From contig CM075204.1 in NCBI GenBank assembly GCA_037577475.1, forward strand, positions 806,001-870,000: a DNA stretch of 64,000 nucleotides. The letters are read 5' to 3'. Of the stretch, positions 47,601 through 62,300 are shown one piece after another; positions within the stretch are counted from its first letter, which is position 1; each line of letters starts with the position of its first letter. The DNA comes from Chaunax sp. Z400 (lineage: Eukaryota; Chordata; Actinopteri; Lophiiformes; Chaunacidae). The translations under genes were made by a program, and so were the position numbers. The notes under the pieces are model-generated. The model was not told where the DNA came from. It searched no databases and was given only the letters and a program-made list of their open reading frames with translations.

Positions 47601-50600
47601 TGATCGTTCACTAACATCAGCATCTGTATTTTTTATGGATCGCCTGCTAACATCAGCATTTTTATTTCTATAGATTGACTGTTTGCATCAGAAACATCAG
47701 GCCTTGATTTCTATTGATCATTCCCTCACATCAACATCTGGATTTCTATGGACCGCCTGCTCACATCACTATTTAGATTCCTATTGATCACCTGCTCACA
47801 TCAGCATTTGTTTTTCTATTGATCACCTGCTCACAACAGCATCTACTTTTCTATTGATCGTTCACTCACATCAGCATCTGTATTTCTTATGATCACCTGC
47901 TAACATCAGCATTTTTATTTCTATAGATTAACTGTTTGCATCAGAAACATCAGGCCTTGATTTCTATTGATCGTTCGCTCACCTGAGCATCTGGATTTCT
48001 ATTGATCGCCTGCACAGATCAGCATTTGTTTTTCTATTGATCGTTCACTCACATCAGCATCTGCATTTTTTTTGGATCGCCTGCTAACATCAGCATTTTT
48101 ACTTCTATAGATTGTCTGTTTGCATCGGAAACATCAGGCCTTGATTTCTATTGATCATTCCCTCACATCAACATCTGGATTTCTATGGACCGCCTGCTCA
48201 CATCACTATTTGGATTCCTATTGATCACCTGCTCACATCAGCATTTGTATTTCTATTGATCGTTCGCTCGCATCAGCATTTGTATTTCTATTGATCGTTC
48301 GCTCGCATCAGCATTTGTATTTCTATTGATCGTTCGCTCGCATCAGAATTTGTATTTCTATCGATCGTTCGCTATCATCAGCATTTGTATTTCTATTGAT
48401 CGTTCGTTCGCATCATCCTTTGTATTTCTATTGATCGTTCACTCACATCAGCATCTGTATTTTTTATGGATCGCCTGCTAACATCAGCATTTTTATTTCT
48501 ATAGATTGACTGTTTGCATCAGAAACATCAGGCCTTGATTTCTATTGATCATTCGCCCACATCAACATCTGGATTTCTATGGACCACCTGCTCACATCTG
48601 TATTTGGATTCCTATTGATCACCTGCTCACAACAGCATCTACTTTTCTATTGACCGTTCACTCACATCAGCATCTGTATTATTTAACGATCACCTGCTAA
48701 CATCAGCATTTTTATTTCTATAGATTGACTGTTTGCATCAGAAACATCAGGCCTTGATTGCTATTGATCCTTCGCTCACCTGAGCATCTTGATTTCTATG
48801 GATTGCCTGCTCAGATCAACATTTGTATTTCTATTAATCGCCTGCTCAGATCAGCGTTTGAATTTTTGTTGATCACCTAATCACATCAGCATCTGAATTT
48901 CTATTGATCGCCTGCACAGATCAGCATTTGTTTTTCTATTGATCGTTCACTCACATCAGCATCTGTATTTTTTATGGATCGCCTGCTAACATCAGCATTT
49001 TTATTTCTATAGATTGACTGTTTGCATCAGAAACATCAGGCCTTGATTTCTATTAATCATTCCCTCACATCAACATCTGGATTTCTATGGACCGCCTGCT
49101 CACATCACTATTTGGATTCCTATTGATCACCTGCTCACATCAGCATTTGTATTTCTATTGATCGTTCGCTCGCATCAGCATTTGTATTTCTATTGATCGT
49201 TCGCTCGCATCAGCATCTGGATTTCTATGGATCACCTGCTCACATCAGCATTTGTTTTTCTATTGATCACCTGCTCACAACAGCATCTAGTTTTCTATTG
49301 ATCGTTCACTCACATCAGCATCTGTATTTTTTATGATCACCTGCTAACATCAGCATTTTTATTTCTATTGATTGTCTGTTTGCATCGGAAACATCAGGCC
49401 TTGATTTCTATTGATCATTCCCTCACATCAACATCTGGATTTCTATGGACCGCCTGCTCACATCACTATTTGGATTCCTATTGATCATCTGCTCACATCA
49501 GCATTTGTATTTCTATTGATCGTTCGCTCGCATCAGCATTTGTATTTCTATTGATCGTTCGCTCGCATCAGCATTTGTATTTCTATTGATCGTTCGCTCG
49601 CATCAGCATCTGGATTTCTATGGATCACCTTCTCAGATTAGCGTTTCTTATTTCTATCGATCGCCTTCTCACATTAGCATCTGGATATCTATTGATCACC
49701 TGCTCAGATCAGCATTTCAAGTTCTATGGATCACCTGCTCACATCAGCATCTGGATTTCTATGGATCGCCTGCTCACATCAGCATCTGGATTTCTATTGA
49801 TCGTTCGCTCACATCAGCAGCTGGATTTCTGTGGGTCACCTGCTCACATTAGCATCTGGATTTCTATTGATCATTGACTCACATTAGCATTTTGATTTCT
49901 ATTGATCGTTCATTCACATCAGCAGTTGTATTTTTATGGATCATATGTCCAGATCAGCATTTCTATTTCTATTGATCGCCTGCTCGTATCAGCATTTGTA
50001 TTTCTATCGATCGTTCGCTATCATCAGCATTTGTATTTCTATTGATCGTTCGTTCGCATCATCCTTCGTATTTCTATTGATCGTTCACTCACATCAGCAT
50101 CTGTATTTTTTATGGATCGCCTGCTAACATCAGCATTTTTATTTCTATAGATTGACTGTTTGCATCAGAAACATCAGGCCTTGATTTCTATTGATCATTC
50201 GCCCACATCAACATCTGGATTTCTATGGACCACCTGCTCACATCTGTATTTGGATTCCTATTGATCACCTGCTCACAACAGCATCTACTTTTCTATTGAC
50301 CGTTCACTCACATCAGCATCTGTATTTTTTATGGATCACCTGCTAACATCAGCATTTTTATTTCTATAGATTGACTGTTTGCATCAGAAACATCAGGCCT
50401 TGATTTCTATTGATCCTTCGCTCACCTGAGCATCTTGATTTCTATGGATTGCCTGCTCAGATCAACATTTGTATTTCTATTAATCGCCTGCTCAGATCAG
50501 CGTTTGAATTTTTGTTGATCACCTAATCACATCAGCATCTGAATTTCTATTGATCGCCTGCACAGATCAGCATTTGTTTTTCTATTGATCGTTCACTCAC

Positions 50601-51880
50601 ATCAGCATCTGTATTTTTTATGGATCGCCTGCTAACATCAGCATTTTTATTTCTATAGATTGACTGTTTGCATCAGACACATCAGGCCTTGATTTCTATT
50701 GATCGTTTGCTCACCTGAGCATCTGGATTTCTATTGATCGTCTGTACAGATCAGCATTTGTTTTTCTATTGATCGTTCACTCACATCAGCATCTGCATTT
50801 TCTTTGGATCGCCTGCTAACATCAGCATTTTTATTTCTATAGATTGTCTTTTTGCATCGGAAACATCAGGCCTTGATTTCTATTGATCATTCCCTCACAT
50901 CAACATCTGGATTTCTATGGACCGCCTGCTCACATCACTATTTGGATTCCTATTGATCACCTGCTCACATCAACATTTGGATTTCTATTGATCGTTCGTT
51001 CGCATCAGCATTTGTATTTCTATTGATCGTTCGCTCGCATCAGCATTTGTATTTCTATTGATTGTTCGCTCGCATCAGAATTTGTATTTCTATCAATCTT
51101 TCGCTATCATCAGCATTTGTATTTCTATTGATCGTTCGTTCGCATCATCCTTTGTATTTCTATTGATCGTTCACTCACATCAGCATCTGTATTTTTTATG
51201 GATCGCCTGCTAATATCAGCATTTTTATTTCTATAGATTGACTGTTTGCATCAGAAACATCAGGCCTTGATTTCTATTGATCATTACCTCACATCAACAT
51301 CTGGATTTCTATGGACCGCCTGCTCACATCACTATTTGGATTCCTATTGATCACCTGCTCACATCAGCATTTGTTTTTCTATTGATCACCTGCTCACAAC
51401 AGCATCTAGTTTTCTATTGATCGTTCACTCACATCAGCATCTGTATTTTTTATGATCACCTGCTAACATCAGCATTTTTATTTCTATAGATTGAATGTTT
51501 GCATCAGAAACATCAGGGCTTGATTGCTATTGATCGTTTGCTCACCTGAGCATCTGGAATTCTATTGATCGCCTGTACAGATCAGCATTTGTTTTTCTAT
51601 TGATCGTTCACTCACATCAGCATCTGCATTTTTTATGATCACCTGCTAACATCAGCATTTTTATTTCTATAGATTGTCTGTTTGCATCGGAAACATCAGG
51701 CCTTGATTTCTATTGATCATTCCCTCACATCAACATCTGGATTTCTATGGACCGCCTGCTCACATCACTATTTGGATTCCTATTGATCACCTGCTCACAT
51801 CAGCATTTGTATTTCTATTGATCGTTCGCTCGCATCAGCATTTGTATTTCTATTAATCGTTCGCTCGCATCAGCATCTGG
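44641..51880 (+). repeat. 35-bp satellite, GGCCTTG family with a 2985-bp duplication
   Basis: About 44880-47690 recurs at about 47865-50675 with almost no differences, including rare words such as GTATTATTTAACGATC (45686 and 48671) and GATCATTGACTC (46885 and 49870). One visible difference is CTAACATC at about 47610 against CTCACATC in the second copy. Part of the same block begins the window. No gene is visible. Confidence 0.93.
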
Positions 51881-54800
51881 ATTTCTATGGATCACCTTCT
51901 CAGATCAGCGTTTCTTATTTCTATCGATCGCCTTCTCACATTAGCATCTGGATATCTATTGATCACCTGCTCAGATCAGCATTTCAAGTTCTATGGATCA
52001 CCTGCTCACATCAGCATCTGGATTTCTATGGATCGCCTGCTCACATCAGCATCTGGATTTCTATTGATCGTTCGCTCACATAAGCAGCTGGATTTCTGTG
52101 GGTCACCTGCTCACATTAGCATCTGGATTTCTATTGATCATTCACTCACATCAGCATTTTGATTTCTATTGATCGTTCATTCACTTCAGCATTTGTATTT
52201 TTTAGGATCACATGTCCAGATCAGCATTTCTATTTCTATTGATCGCCTGCTCGTATCAGCATTTGTATTTCTACGGATCATCTGCTCACATCAGCATCTA
52301 GATTTCTATTGATCGTTTGCTCGCATCAGCATCTGGATTTCTATGGATCACCTGTTCACATCAGCATTAGGATTTCTATTGATCACCTGCTCACATAAGC
52401 ATCTGGATATCTGTGAATCACCTGCTCGGATCAGCATCCGGAATTTTATAGATCGCCTGCTCAGATCAGCGTTTTTTATTTCCATCGATTGCCTAATCAC
52501 AACATCGTTTTTTTTTTAATATGGATCGCCTGCTCACATCAGCATCTGGATATCTATTGATCGTTCGCTCACATCAGCATCTAGATTTCTATTGATCGCC
52601 TGCTCACATCAGCATTTGTCTTTCTTTTGATCGTTCGCTCACATCAGCAGCTGGATTTCTGTGGGTCACCTGCTCACATTAGCATCTGGATTTCTATTGA
52701 TCATTCACTCACATTAGCATTTTGATTTCTATTGATCGTTCGCTCATATCAGCATTTGTATTTTTATGGATCACATGTCAAGATCAGCATTTGTATTTCT
52801 ATTGATCGCCTCGTCGTATCAGCATTTGGATTTCTATGGATCACCTGCTCACATTAGCATTAGGATTTCTATTGATCACCTGCTCACATAAGCATCTTGA
52901 TATCTATTGATTGTTCGCTCACATCTTCATTTGGATTTCTATGGATCTCCTGCTCACATTAGCATTTGGATGTCTGTGAATCACCTGCTCGGATCAGCAT
53001 CCGGAATTCTATAGATCGCCTGCTCAGATCAGCGTTTTTTATTTCAATCGATTGCCTAATCACAACAGCGTTTCTTTTTTTATATGGATCGCCTGCTCAC
53101 ATCAGCATCTGGATATCTATTGATCGTTCGCTCACATCAGCATTTGTATTTCTATTGATTGTTCGCTCGTATCAGCATTTGTATTTCAATGGATCTTCTG
53201 CTCACCTCAGCATCTAGATTTCTATTGATCGTTTGCTCGCATCAGCATCTGGATTTCTATGAATAACCTGCTCGGATCAGCATCTGGAATTTTATAGATC
53301 GCCTGCTCAGATCAGCGTTTTTTATTTCAATCGATTGCCTGATCACAACAGCGTTTTTTTTTTCCTATGGATCGCCTGCTCACATCAGCATCTGGATATC
53401 TATTGATCGTTCACTCACATCAGCATTTGTCTTTCTATCGATCGTTCGCTCACTCAGCATTTGTATTTCTATTGATTGTTCGCTCACATCAGCATTTGTA
53501 TTTCTTTTGATCACCTTCTCAGATCAGCGTTTCTTATGTCTATCGATCGCCTTCTCACATTAGCATCTGGATATCTATTGATCACCTGCTCAGATCAGCA
53601 TTTCAAGTTCTATGGATCACTTGCTCACATCAGCATCTGGATTTCTATGGATCGTTTGCTCGCATCAGCATCTGGATTTCTATGGATCACCTGCTCACTT
53701 TAGCATTAGGATTTTTATTGATCACCTGCTCACATAAGCATCTGGATTTCTATTGATCGTTCACTCACATCAGCATTTTGATTTGTATTGATCGTTCACT
53801 CACATCAGCATTTGTATTTTTATGTATCACATGTCCAGATCAGCATTTGTATTTCTATTGATCGCCTGCTCGTATCAGCATTTGTATTTCTACGGATCAT
53901 CTGCTCACATCAGCATCTAGATTTCTATTGATCGTTTGCTCGCATCAGCATCTGGATTTCTATGGATCACCTGCTCGGATCAGCATTTCAAGTTCTATGG
54001 ATCACCTGCTCACATCAGCATCTGGATTTCTATTGATCGTTCGCTCACATCAGCAGCTGGATTTCTGTGGGTCACCTGCTCACATTAGCATCTAGATTTC
54101 TATTGATCATTCACTCACATCAGCCTTTTGATTTCTATTGATCGTTCACTCACATCAGCATTTGTATTTTTATGGATCACATGTCCAGATCAGCATTTGT
54201 ATTTCTATTGATCGCCTGCTCGTATCAGCATTTGTATTTCTATGGATCATCTGCTCAGATCAGCATCTAGATTTCTATTGATCGTTTGCTCGCATCAGCA
54301 TCTGGATTTCTATGGATCACCTGCTCACATTAGCATTAGGATTTCTATTGATCACCTGCTCACATAAGCATCTGGATATCTATTGATCGTTCGCTCACAT
54401 CTTCATTTGGATTTCTGTGAATCACCTGCTCCGATCAGCATCCGGAATTCTATAGATCGCCTGCTCACATCAGCATCTGGATATCTATTGATCGTTCGCT
54501 TACTCAGCATTTGTATTTCTATTGATCGCCTGCTCACATCAGCATCTGGATATCTATTGATCGTTCGCTCACTCAGCATTTGTATTTCTATTGATCGCCA
54601 GCTCAGATCAGCATTTTTATTTCTATGGATTTTCTGCTCAACTCAGCATTTGTATTTCTATTGATTGTTCGCTCGCATCAGCATCTGGATTTCTATGGAT
54701 CACCTGCTCACATTAACATCTGGATTTCTATGGATCACATGTTCACATCAACATTTGTATTTCAATGGATCTTCTGCTCACCTCAGCATCTAGATTTCTA

Positions 54801-57090
54801 TTGATCGTTTGCTCGCATCAGCATCTGGATTTCTATGGATCACCTGCTCACATTAGCATTAGGTTTTCTATTGATCACCTGCTCACATAAGCATCTGGAT
54901 ATGTATTGATCGTTCGCTCACATCTTCATTTGGATTCCTATGGATCTCCTACTCACATTAGCATTTGTATTTCTATGGATCACCTTCTCAGATCAGCGTT
55001 TCTTATTTCTATCGATCGCCTTCTCACATTAGCATCTGGATATCTATTGATCACCTGCTCACATAAGCATCTGGATATGTATTCATCGTTCGCTCACATC
55101 TTCATTTGGATTTCTATGGATCTCCTGCTCACATTAGCATTTGTATTTCTATTGATCACCTGCTCGGATCAGCATCTGGAATTTTATAGATCGCCTGCTC
55201 AGATCAGCGTCTTTTATTTCAATCGATTGCCTAATCACAACAGCATTTTTTTGTATGGATCGCCTGCTCACATCAGCATCTGGATATCTATTGATCGTTC
55301 GCTCACATCTTCATTTGGATTTCTATGGATCTCCTGCTCACGTTAGCATTTGGATATCTATTGATCGTTCGCTCACATCTTCATTTGAATTTCTATGGAT
55401 CTCCTGCTCACATTAGCATTTGGATATCTATTGATCGTTCGTTCGCTCACTCAGCATTTGGATTTCTATGGATCACATTTTCAGATCAGCATTTGTATTT
55501 CTATTGATCGCCTGCTCAGATCAGCATTTTTATTTCTATGGATCTTCTGCTCAACTCAGCATTTGTATTTCTATTGATTGTTCGCTCGTATCAGCATCTG
55601 GATTTCTATTGATCACCTGTTCACATTAACATCTGGATTTTTATGGATCACATGTTCACATAGACATTTGTATTTCAATGGATCTTCTGCTCACCTCAGC
55701 ATCTAGATTTCTATTGATCGTTTACTCGCATCAGCATCTGGATTTCTATGGATCACCTGCTCACTTTAGCATTAGGATTTCTATTGATCACCTGCTCACA
55801 TAAGCATCTGGATATGTATTGATCGTTCGCTCACATCTTCATTTGGATTTCTATGGATCTCCTGCTCACATTAGCATTTGTATTTCTATGGATCACCTTC
55901 TCAGATCAGCATTTCTTATTTCTATCGATCGCCTTCTCACATTAGCATCTGGATATCTATTGATCACCTGCTCAGATCAGCATTTCAAGTTCTATGGATC
56001 ACCTGCTCACATCAGCATCCGGATTTCTATGGATCGCCTGCTCACATCAGCATCTGGATTTCTATTGATCGTTCGCTCACATCAGCATTTTGATTTCTAT
56101 TGATCGTTCACTCACATCAGCATTTGTATTTTTATGGATCACATGTCCAGATCAGCATTTCTATTTCTATTGATCGCCTGCTCGTATCAGCATTTGTATT
56201 TCTACGGATCATCTGCTCACATCAGCATCTAGATTTCTATTGATCGTTTGCTCGCATCAGCTTCTGGATTTCCATGGATCACCTTCTCAGATCAGCGTTT
56301 CTTATTTCTATTGATCGCCTTCTCACATTAGCATCTGGATATCTATTGATCACCTGCTCACATCAGCATCTGGATTTCTATGGATCGCCTGCTCACATCA
56401 GCATCTGGATATCTATTGATCGTTCTATCACATCAGCATTTGTATTTCTATTGATCGTTCACTCACATCAGCATTTGGATTTCTATTGATCGCCTGCTCA
56501 GATCAGCATTTGTATTTCTATGGATCTTCTGCTCAACTCAGCATTTGTATTTCTATTGATCGTTCGCTCACATCAGCATTTGGATTTCTATTGATCGCCG
56601 GCTCAGATCAGCATTTCAAGTTCTATGGATCACCTGCTCACATCAGCATCTGGATTTCTATTGATCATCTGCTCACCTCAGCATCTAGATTTCTATTGAT
56701 CCTTTACTCGCATCAGCATCTGGATTTCTATGGATCACCTGCTCACATTAGCAATAGGATTTCTATTGATCACCTGCTCACATAAGCATCTAGATATCTA
56801 TTGATCGTTCGTTCACATCAGCATTTGTATTTCTATTGATCGTTCGCTCACTCAGCATTTGTATTTCTATTGATCGTTCGCTCACATCAGCATTTGTATT
56901 TCTATGGATCACCTGTTCACATCAGCATTTGTATTTCTATGGATCACCTTCTCAGATCAGTGTTTCTTATTTCTATCGAACTCCTTCTCACATTAGCATC
57001 TGGATATTTATTGATCAACTGCTCTGATCAGCATTTCAAGTTCTATGGATCACCTGCTCACATCAGCATCTGGATGTCTATGGATCGCCT
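51881..57090 (+). repeat. 35-bp satellite, poly-T/CAAGTTC family
   Basis: Contains rounds of the GGAATT-TATAG, CAATCGATTGCCT and poly-T series (52450, 53000, 53350, 55240) and a copy of the 30.3-kb/38.0-kb block from about 52550. About 56128-57090 belongs to the duplication with 20900-21900. No gene is visible. Confidence 0.92.
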
Positions 57091-59390
57091 GCTAACATCA
57101 GCATTTTTATTTCTATAGATTGTCTGTTTGCATCAGAAACATCAGGCCTTGATTTCTATTGATCATTCCCTCACATCAACATCTGGATTTCTATGGACCG
57201 CCTGCTCACATCACTATTTGGATTCCTATTGATCATCTGCTCACATCAGCATTTGTATTTCTATTGATCGTTCGCTCGCATCAGCATTTGTATTTCTATT
57301 GATCGTTCGTTCGCATCAGCATTTGTATTTCTACTGATCGTTCGCTCGCCTCAGCATTTGTATTTCTATTGATCGTTCGCTCGCATTAGCATTTGTATTT
57401 CTATTGATCGTTCGTTCGCATCAGCATTTGTATTTCTACTGATCGTTCGCTCGCCTCAGCATTTGTATTTCTATTGATCGTTCGCTCGCATTAGCATTTG
57501 TATTTCTATTGATCGTTCGCTCCCATCAGCTTTTTTATTTCTATTGATTGTTCGCTCGCATCAGAATTCGTATTTCTATCGATCGTTCGCTATGATCAGC
57601 ATTTGTATTTCCAATGATCGTTCGTTCGCATCATCCTTTTATATTTCTATTGATCGCCTGCACAGATCAGCATCTAGTTTTCTATTGATCGTTCACTCAC
57701 ATCGGCATCTGTATTTTTTATGGATCGCCTGCTAACATCAGCATTTTTATTTCTATAGATTGACTGTTTGCATCAGAAACATCAGGCCTTGATTTCTATT
57801 GATCATTCGCTCACCTCAGCATCTAGATTTCTATTGATCCTTTACTCGCATCAGCATCTGGATTTCTATGGATCACCTGCTCACATTAGCAATAGGATTT
57901 CTATTGATCACCTGCTCACATAAGCATCTAGATATCTATTGATCGTTCGTTCACATCAGCATTTGTATTTCTATTGATCGTTCGCTCACTCAGCATTTGT
58001 ATTTCTATTGATCGTTCGCTCACATCAGCATTTGTATTTCTATGGATCACCTGTTCACATCAGCATTTGTATTTCTATGGATCACCTTCTCAGATCAGTG
58101 TTTCTTATTTCTATCGAACTCCTTCTCACATTAGCATCTGGATATTTATTGATCAACTGCTCTGATCAGCATTTCAAGTTCTATGGATCACCTGCTCACA
58201 TCAGCATCTGGATGTCTATGGATCGCCTGCTAACATCAGCATTTTTATTTCTATAGATTGTCTGTTTGCATCAGAAACATCAGGCCTTGATTTCTATTGA
58301 TCATTCCCTCACATCAACATCTGGATTTCTATGGACCGCCTGCTCACATCACTATTTGGATTCCTATTGATCATCTGCTCACATCAGCATTTGTATTTCT
58401 ATTGATCGTTCGCTCGCATCAGCATTTGTATTTCTATTGATCGTTCGTTCGCATCAGCATTTGTATTTCTACTGATCGTTCGCTCGCCTCAGCATTTGTA
58501 TTTCTATTGATCGTTCGCTCGCATTAGCATTTGTATTTCTATTGATCGTTCGCTCCCATCAGCTTTTTTATTTCTATTGATTGTTCGCTCGCATCAGAAT
58601 TCGTATTTCTATTGATTGTTCGCTCGCATCAGAATTTGTATTTCTATCGATCGTTCGCTATCATCAGCATTTGTATTTCTATTGATCGTTCGTTCGCATC
58701 ATCCTTTGTATTTCTATTGATCGTTCACTCACATCAGCATCTGTATTTTTTATGGATCGCCTGCTAACATCAGCATTTTTATTTCTATAGATTGACTGTT
58801 TGCATCAGAAACATCAGGCCTTGATTTCTATTGATCATTCGCCCACATCAACATCTGGATTTCTATGGACCACCTGCTCACATCTGTATTTGGATTCCTA
58901 TTGATCACCTGCTCACAACAGCATCTACTTTTCTATTGACCGTTCACTCACCTGAGCATCTGGACTTCTATGGATTGCCTGCTCAGATCGACAATTGTAT
59001 TTCTATTAATCGCCTGCTCAGATCAGCGTTTGAATTTATGTTGATCACCTAATCACATCAGTATCTGAATTTTTATTGATCGCAAGCACAGATCAGCATT
59101 TGTTTTTCTATTGATCATTCACTCACATCAGCATCTGTATTTTTTTGCATCGCCTGCTAACATCAGCATTTTTATTTCTATAGATTTTCTGTTTGCATCA
59201 GAAACATCAGGCCTTGATTTCTATTGATCATTCCCTCACATCAACATCTGGATTTCTATGGACCGCCTGCTCACATCACTATTTGGATTCCTATTGATCA
59301 CCTGCTCACATCAGCATTTGTATTTCTATTGATCGTTCGCTCGCATCAGCATTTGTATTTCTATTGATCGTTCGCTCGCATCAGCATCTG
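57091..59390 (+). repeat. 35-bp satellite with 1138-bp and 105-bp tandem duplications
   Basis: About 56671-57808 recurs from 57809, offset 1138. Inside the first copy a 105-bp, three-monomer segment is duplicated exactly (57301 and 57406). The second copy has it once. No gene is visible. Confidence 0.92.
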
Positions 59391-62300
59391 GATTTCTATG
59401 GATCACCTTCTCAGATCAGCGTTTCTTATTTCTATCGATCGCCTTCTCACATTAGCATCTGGATATCTATTGATCACCTGCTCAGATCAGCATTTCAAGT
59501 TCTATGGATCACTTGCTCACATCAGCATCTGGATTTCTATGGATCGCCTGCTCACATCAGCATCTGGATTTCTATTGATCGTTCGCTCACATCAGCAGCT
59601 GGATTTCTGTGGGTCACCTGCTCACATTAGCATCTGGATTTCTATTGATCATTCACTCACATCAGCATTTTGATTTCTATTGATCGTTCATTCACATCAG
59701 CATTTGTATTTTTATGGATCACATGTCCAGATCAGCATTTCTATTTCTATTGATCGCCTGCTCGTATCAGCATTTGTATTTCTACGGATCATCTGCTCAC
59801 ATCAGCATCTAGATTTCTATTGATCGTTTGCTCGCATCAGCATCTGGATTTCTATGGATCTCCTGCTCACATTAGCATTTGGATTTTTGTGAATCACCTG
59901 CTCGGATCAGCATCCGGAATTCTATAGATCGCCTGCTCAGATCAGCGTTTTTTATTTCAATCGATTGCCTAATCACAACAGCGTTTCTTTTTTTAATATG
60001 GATCGCCTGCTCACATCAGCATCTGGATATCTATTGATCGTTCGCTCACATCAGCATTTGTATTTCTATTGATTGTTCGCTCGTATCAGCATTTGGATTT
60101 CAATGGATCTTCTGCTCACCTCAGCATCTAGATTTCTATTGATCGTTTGCTCGGATCAGCATCTGGAATTTTATAGATCGCCTGCTCAGATCAGCGTTTT
60201 TTATTTCAATCGATTGCCTGATCACAACAGCATCTGGATATCTATTGATCGTTCACTCACATCAGCATTTGTCTTTCTATCGATCGTTCGCTCACTCAGC
60301 ATTTGTATTTCTATTGATTGTTCGCTCGCATCAGCATCTGGATTTCTATGGATCTCCTGCTCACATTAACATCTGGATTTCTATGGATCACATGTTCACA
60401 TCAACATTTGTATTTCAATGGATCTTCTGCTCACCTCAGCATCTAGATTTCTATTGATCGTTTGCTCGCATCAGCATCTGGATTTCTATTTACCACCTGC
60501 TCACATCTGTATTTGGATTCCTATTGATCACCTGCTCACAACAGCATCTACTTTTCTATTGATCGTTCACTCACATCAGCATCTGTATTTTTTATGGATC
60601 ACCTGCTAACATCAGCATTTTTATTTCTATAGATTGACTGTTTGCATCAGAAACATCAGGCCTTGATTTCTATTGATCCTTCGCTCACCTGAGCATCTGG
60701 ATTTCTATGGATTGCCTGCTCAGATCACCATTTGTATTTTTATTAATCGCCTGCTCAGATCAGCGTTTGAATTTTTGTTGATCACCTAATCACATCAGCA
60801 TCTGAATTTCTATTGATCGCCTGCACTGATCAGCATTTGTTTTTCTATTGATCGTTCACTCACATCAGCATCTGTATTTTTTATGATCACCTGCTAACAT
60901 CAGCATTTTTGTTTCTATAGATTGACTGTTTGCATCAGAAACATCAGGGCTTGATTGCTATTGATCGTTTGCTCACCTGAGCATCTGGATTTCTATTGAT
61001 CGCCTGCACAGATCAGCATTTATTTTTCTATTGATCGTTCACTCACATCAACATCTGGATTTCTATGGACCGCCTGCTCACATCACTATTTGGATTCCTA
61101 TTGATCACCTGCTCACATCAGCATTTGTATTTCTATTGATCGTTCGCTCGCATCAGCATTTGTATTTCTATTGATCGTTCGCTCGCATCAGCATCTGGAT
61201 TTCTATGGATCACCTTCTCAGATCAGCGTTTCTTATTTCTATCGATCGCCTTCTCACATTAGCATCTGGATATCTATTGGTCACCTGCTCAGATCAGCAT
61301 TTCAAGTTCTATGGATCACCTGCTCACATCAGCATCTGGATTTCTATCGATCGCCTGCTCACATCAGCATCTGGATTTCTATTGATCGTTCGCTCACATC
61401 AGCAGCTGGATTTCTGTGGGTCACCTGCTCACATTAGCATCTGGATTTCTATTGATCATTCACTCACATCAGCATTTTGATTTCTATTGATCGTTCATTC
61501 ACATCAACATTTGTATTTTTATGGATCACATGTCCAGATCAGCATTTGTATTTCTATTGATCGCCTGCTCGTATCAGCATTTGTATTTCTACGGATCATC
61601 TGCTCACATCAGCATCTAGATTTCTATTGATCGTTTGCTCGCATCAGCATCTGGATTTCTATGGATCACCTGCTCACATCAGCATTAGGATTTCTATTGA
61701 TCACCTGCTCACATAAGCATCTGGATATCTATGGATCGTTCTCTCACATCTTCATTTGGATTTCTATGGATCTCCCGCTCACATCAGCATCTAGATTTCT
61801 ATTGATCGTTTGCTCGCGTCAGCATCTGGATTTCTATGGACCGCCTGCTCACATCACTATTTAGATTCCTATTGATCACCTGCTCACATCAGCATTTGTT
61901 TTTCTATTGATCACCTGCTCACAACAGCATCTAGTTTTCTATTGATCGTTCACTCACATCAGCATCTGTATTTTTTATGATCACCTGCTAACATCAGCAT
62001 TTTTATTTCTATAGATTGTCTTTTTGCATCGGAAACATCAGGCCTTGATTTCTATTGATCATTCCCTCACATCAACATCTGGATTTCTATGGACCGCCTG
62101 CTCACATCACTATTTGGATTCCTATTGATCACGTGCTCACATCAGCATTTGGATTTCTATTGATCGTTCGCTCGCATCAGCATTTGTATTTCTATTGATC
62201 GTTCGCTCGCATCAGCATTTGTATTTCTATTGATTGTTCGCTCGCATCAGAATTTGTATTTCTATCGATCGTTCGCTATCATCAGCATTTGTATTTCTAT

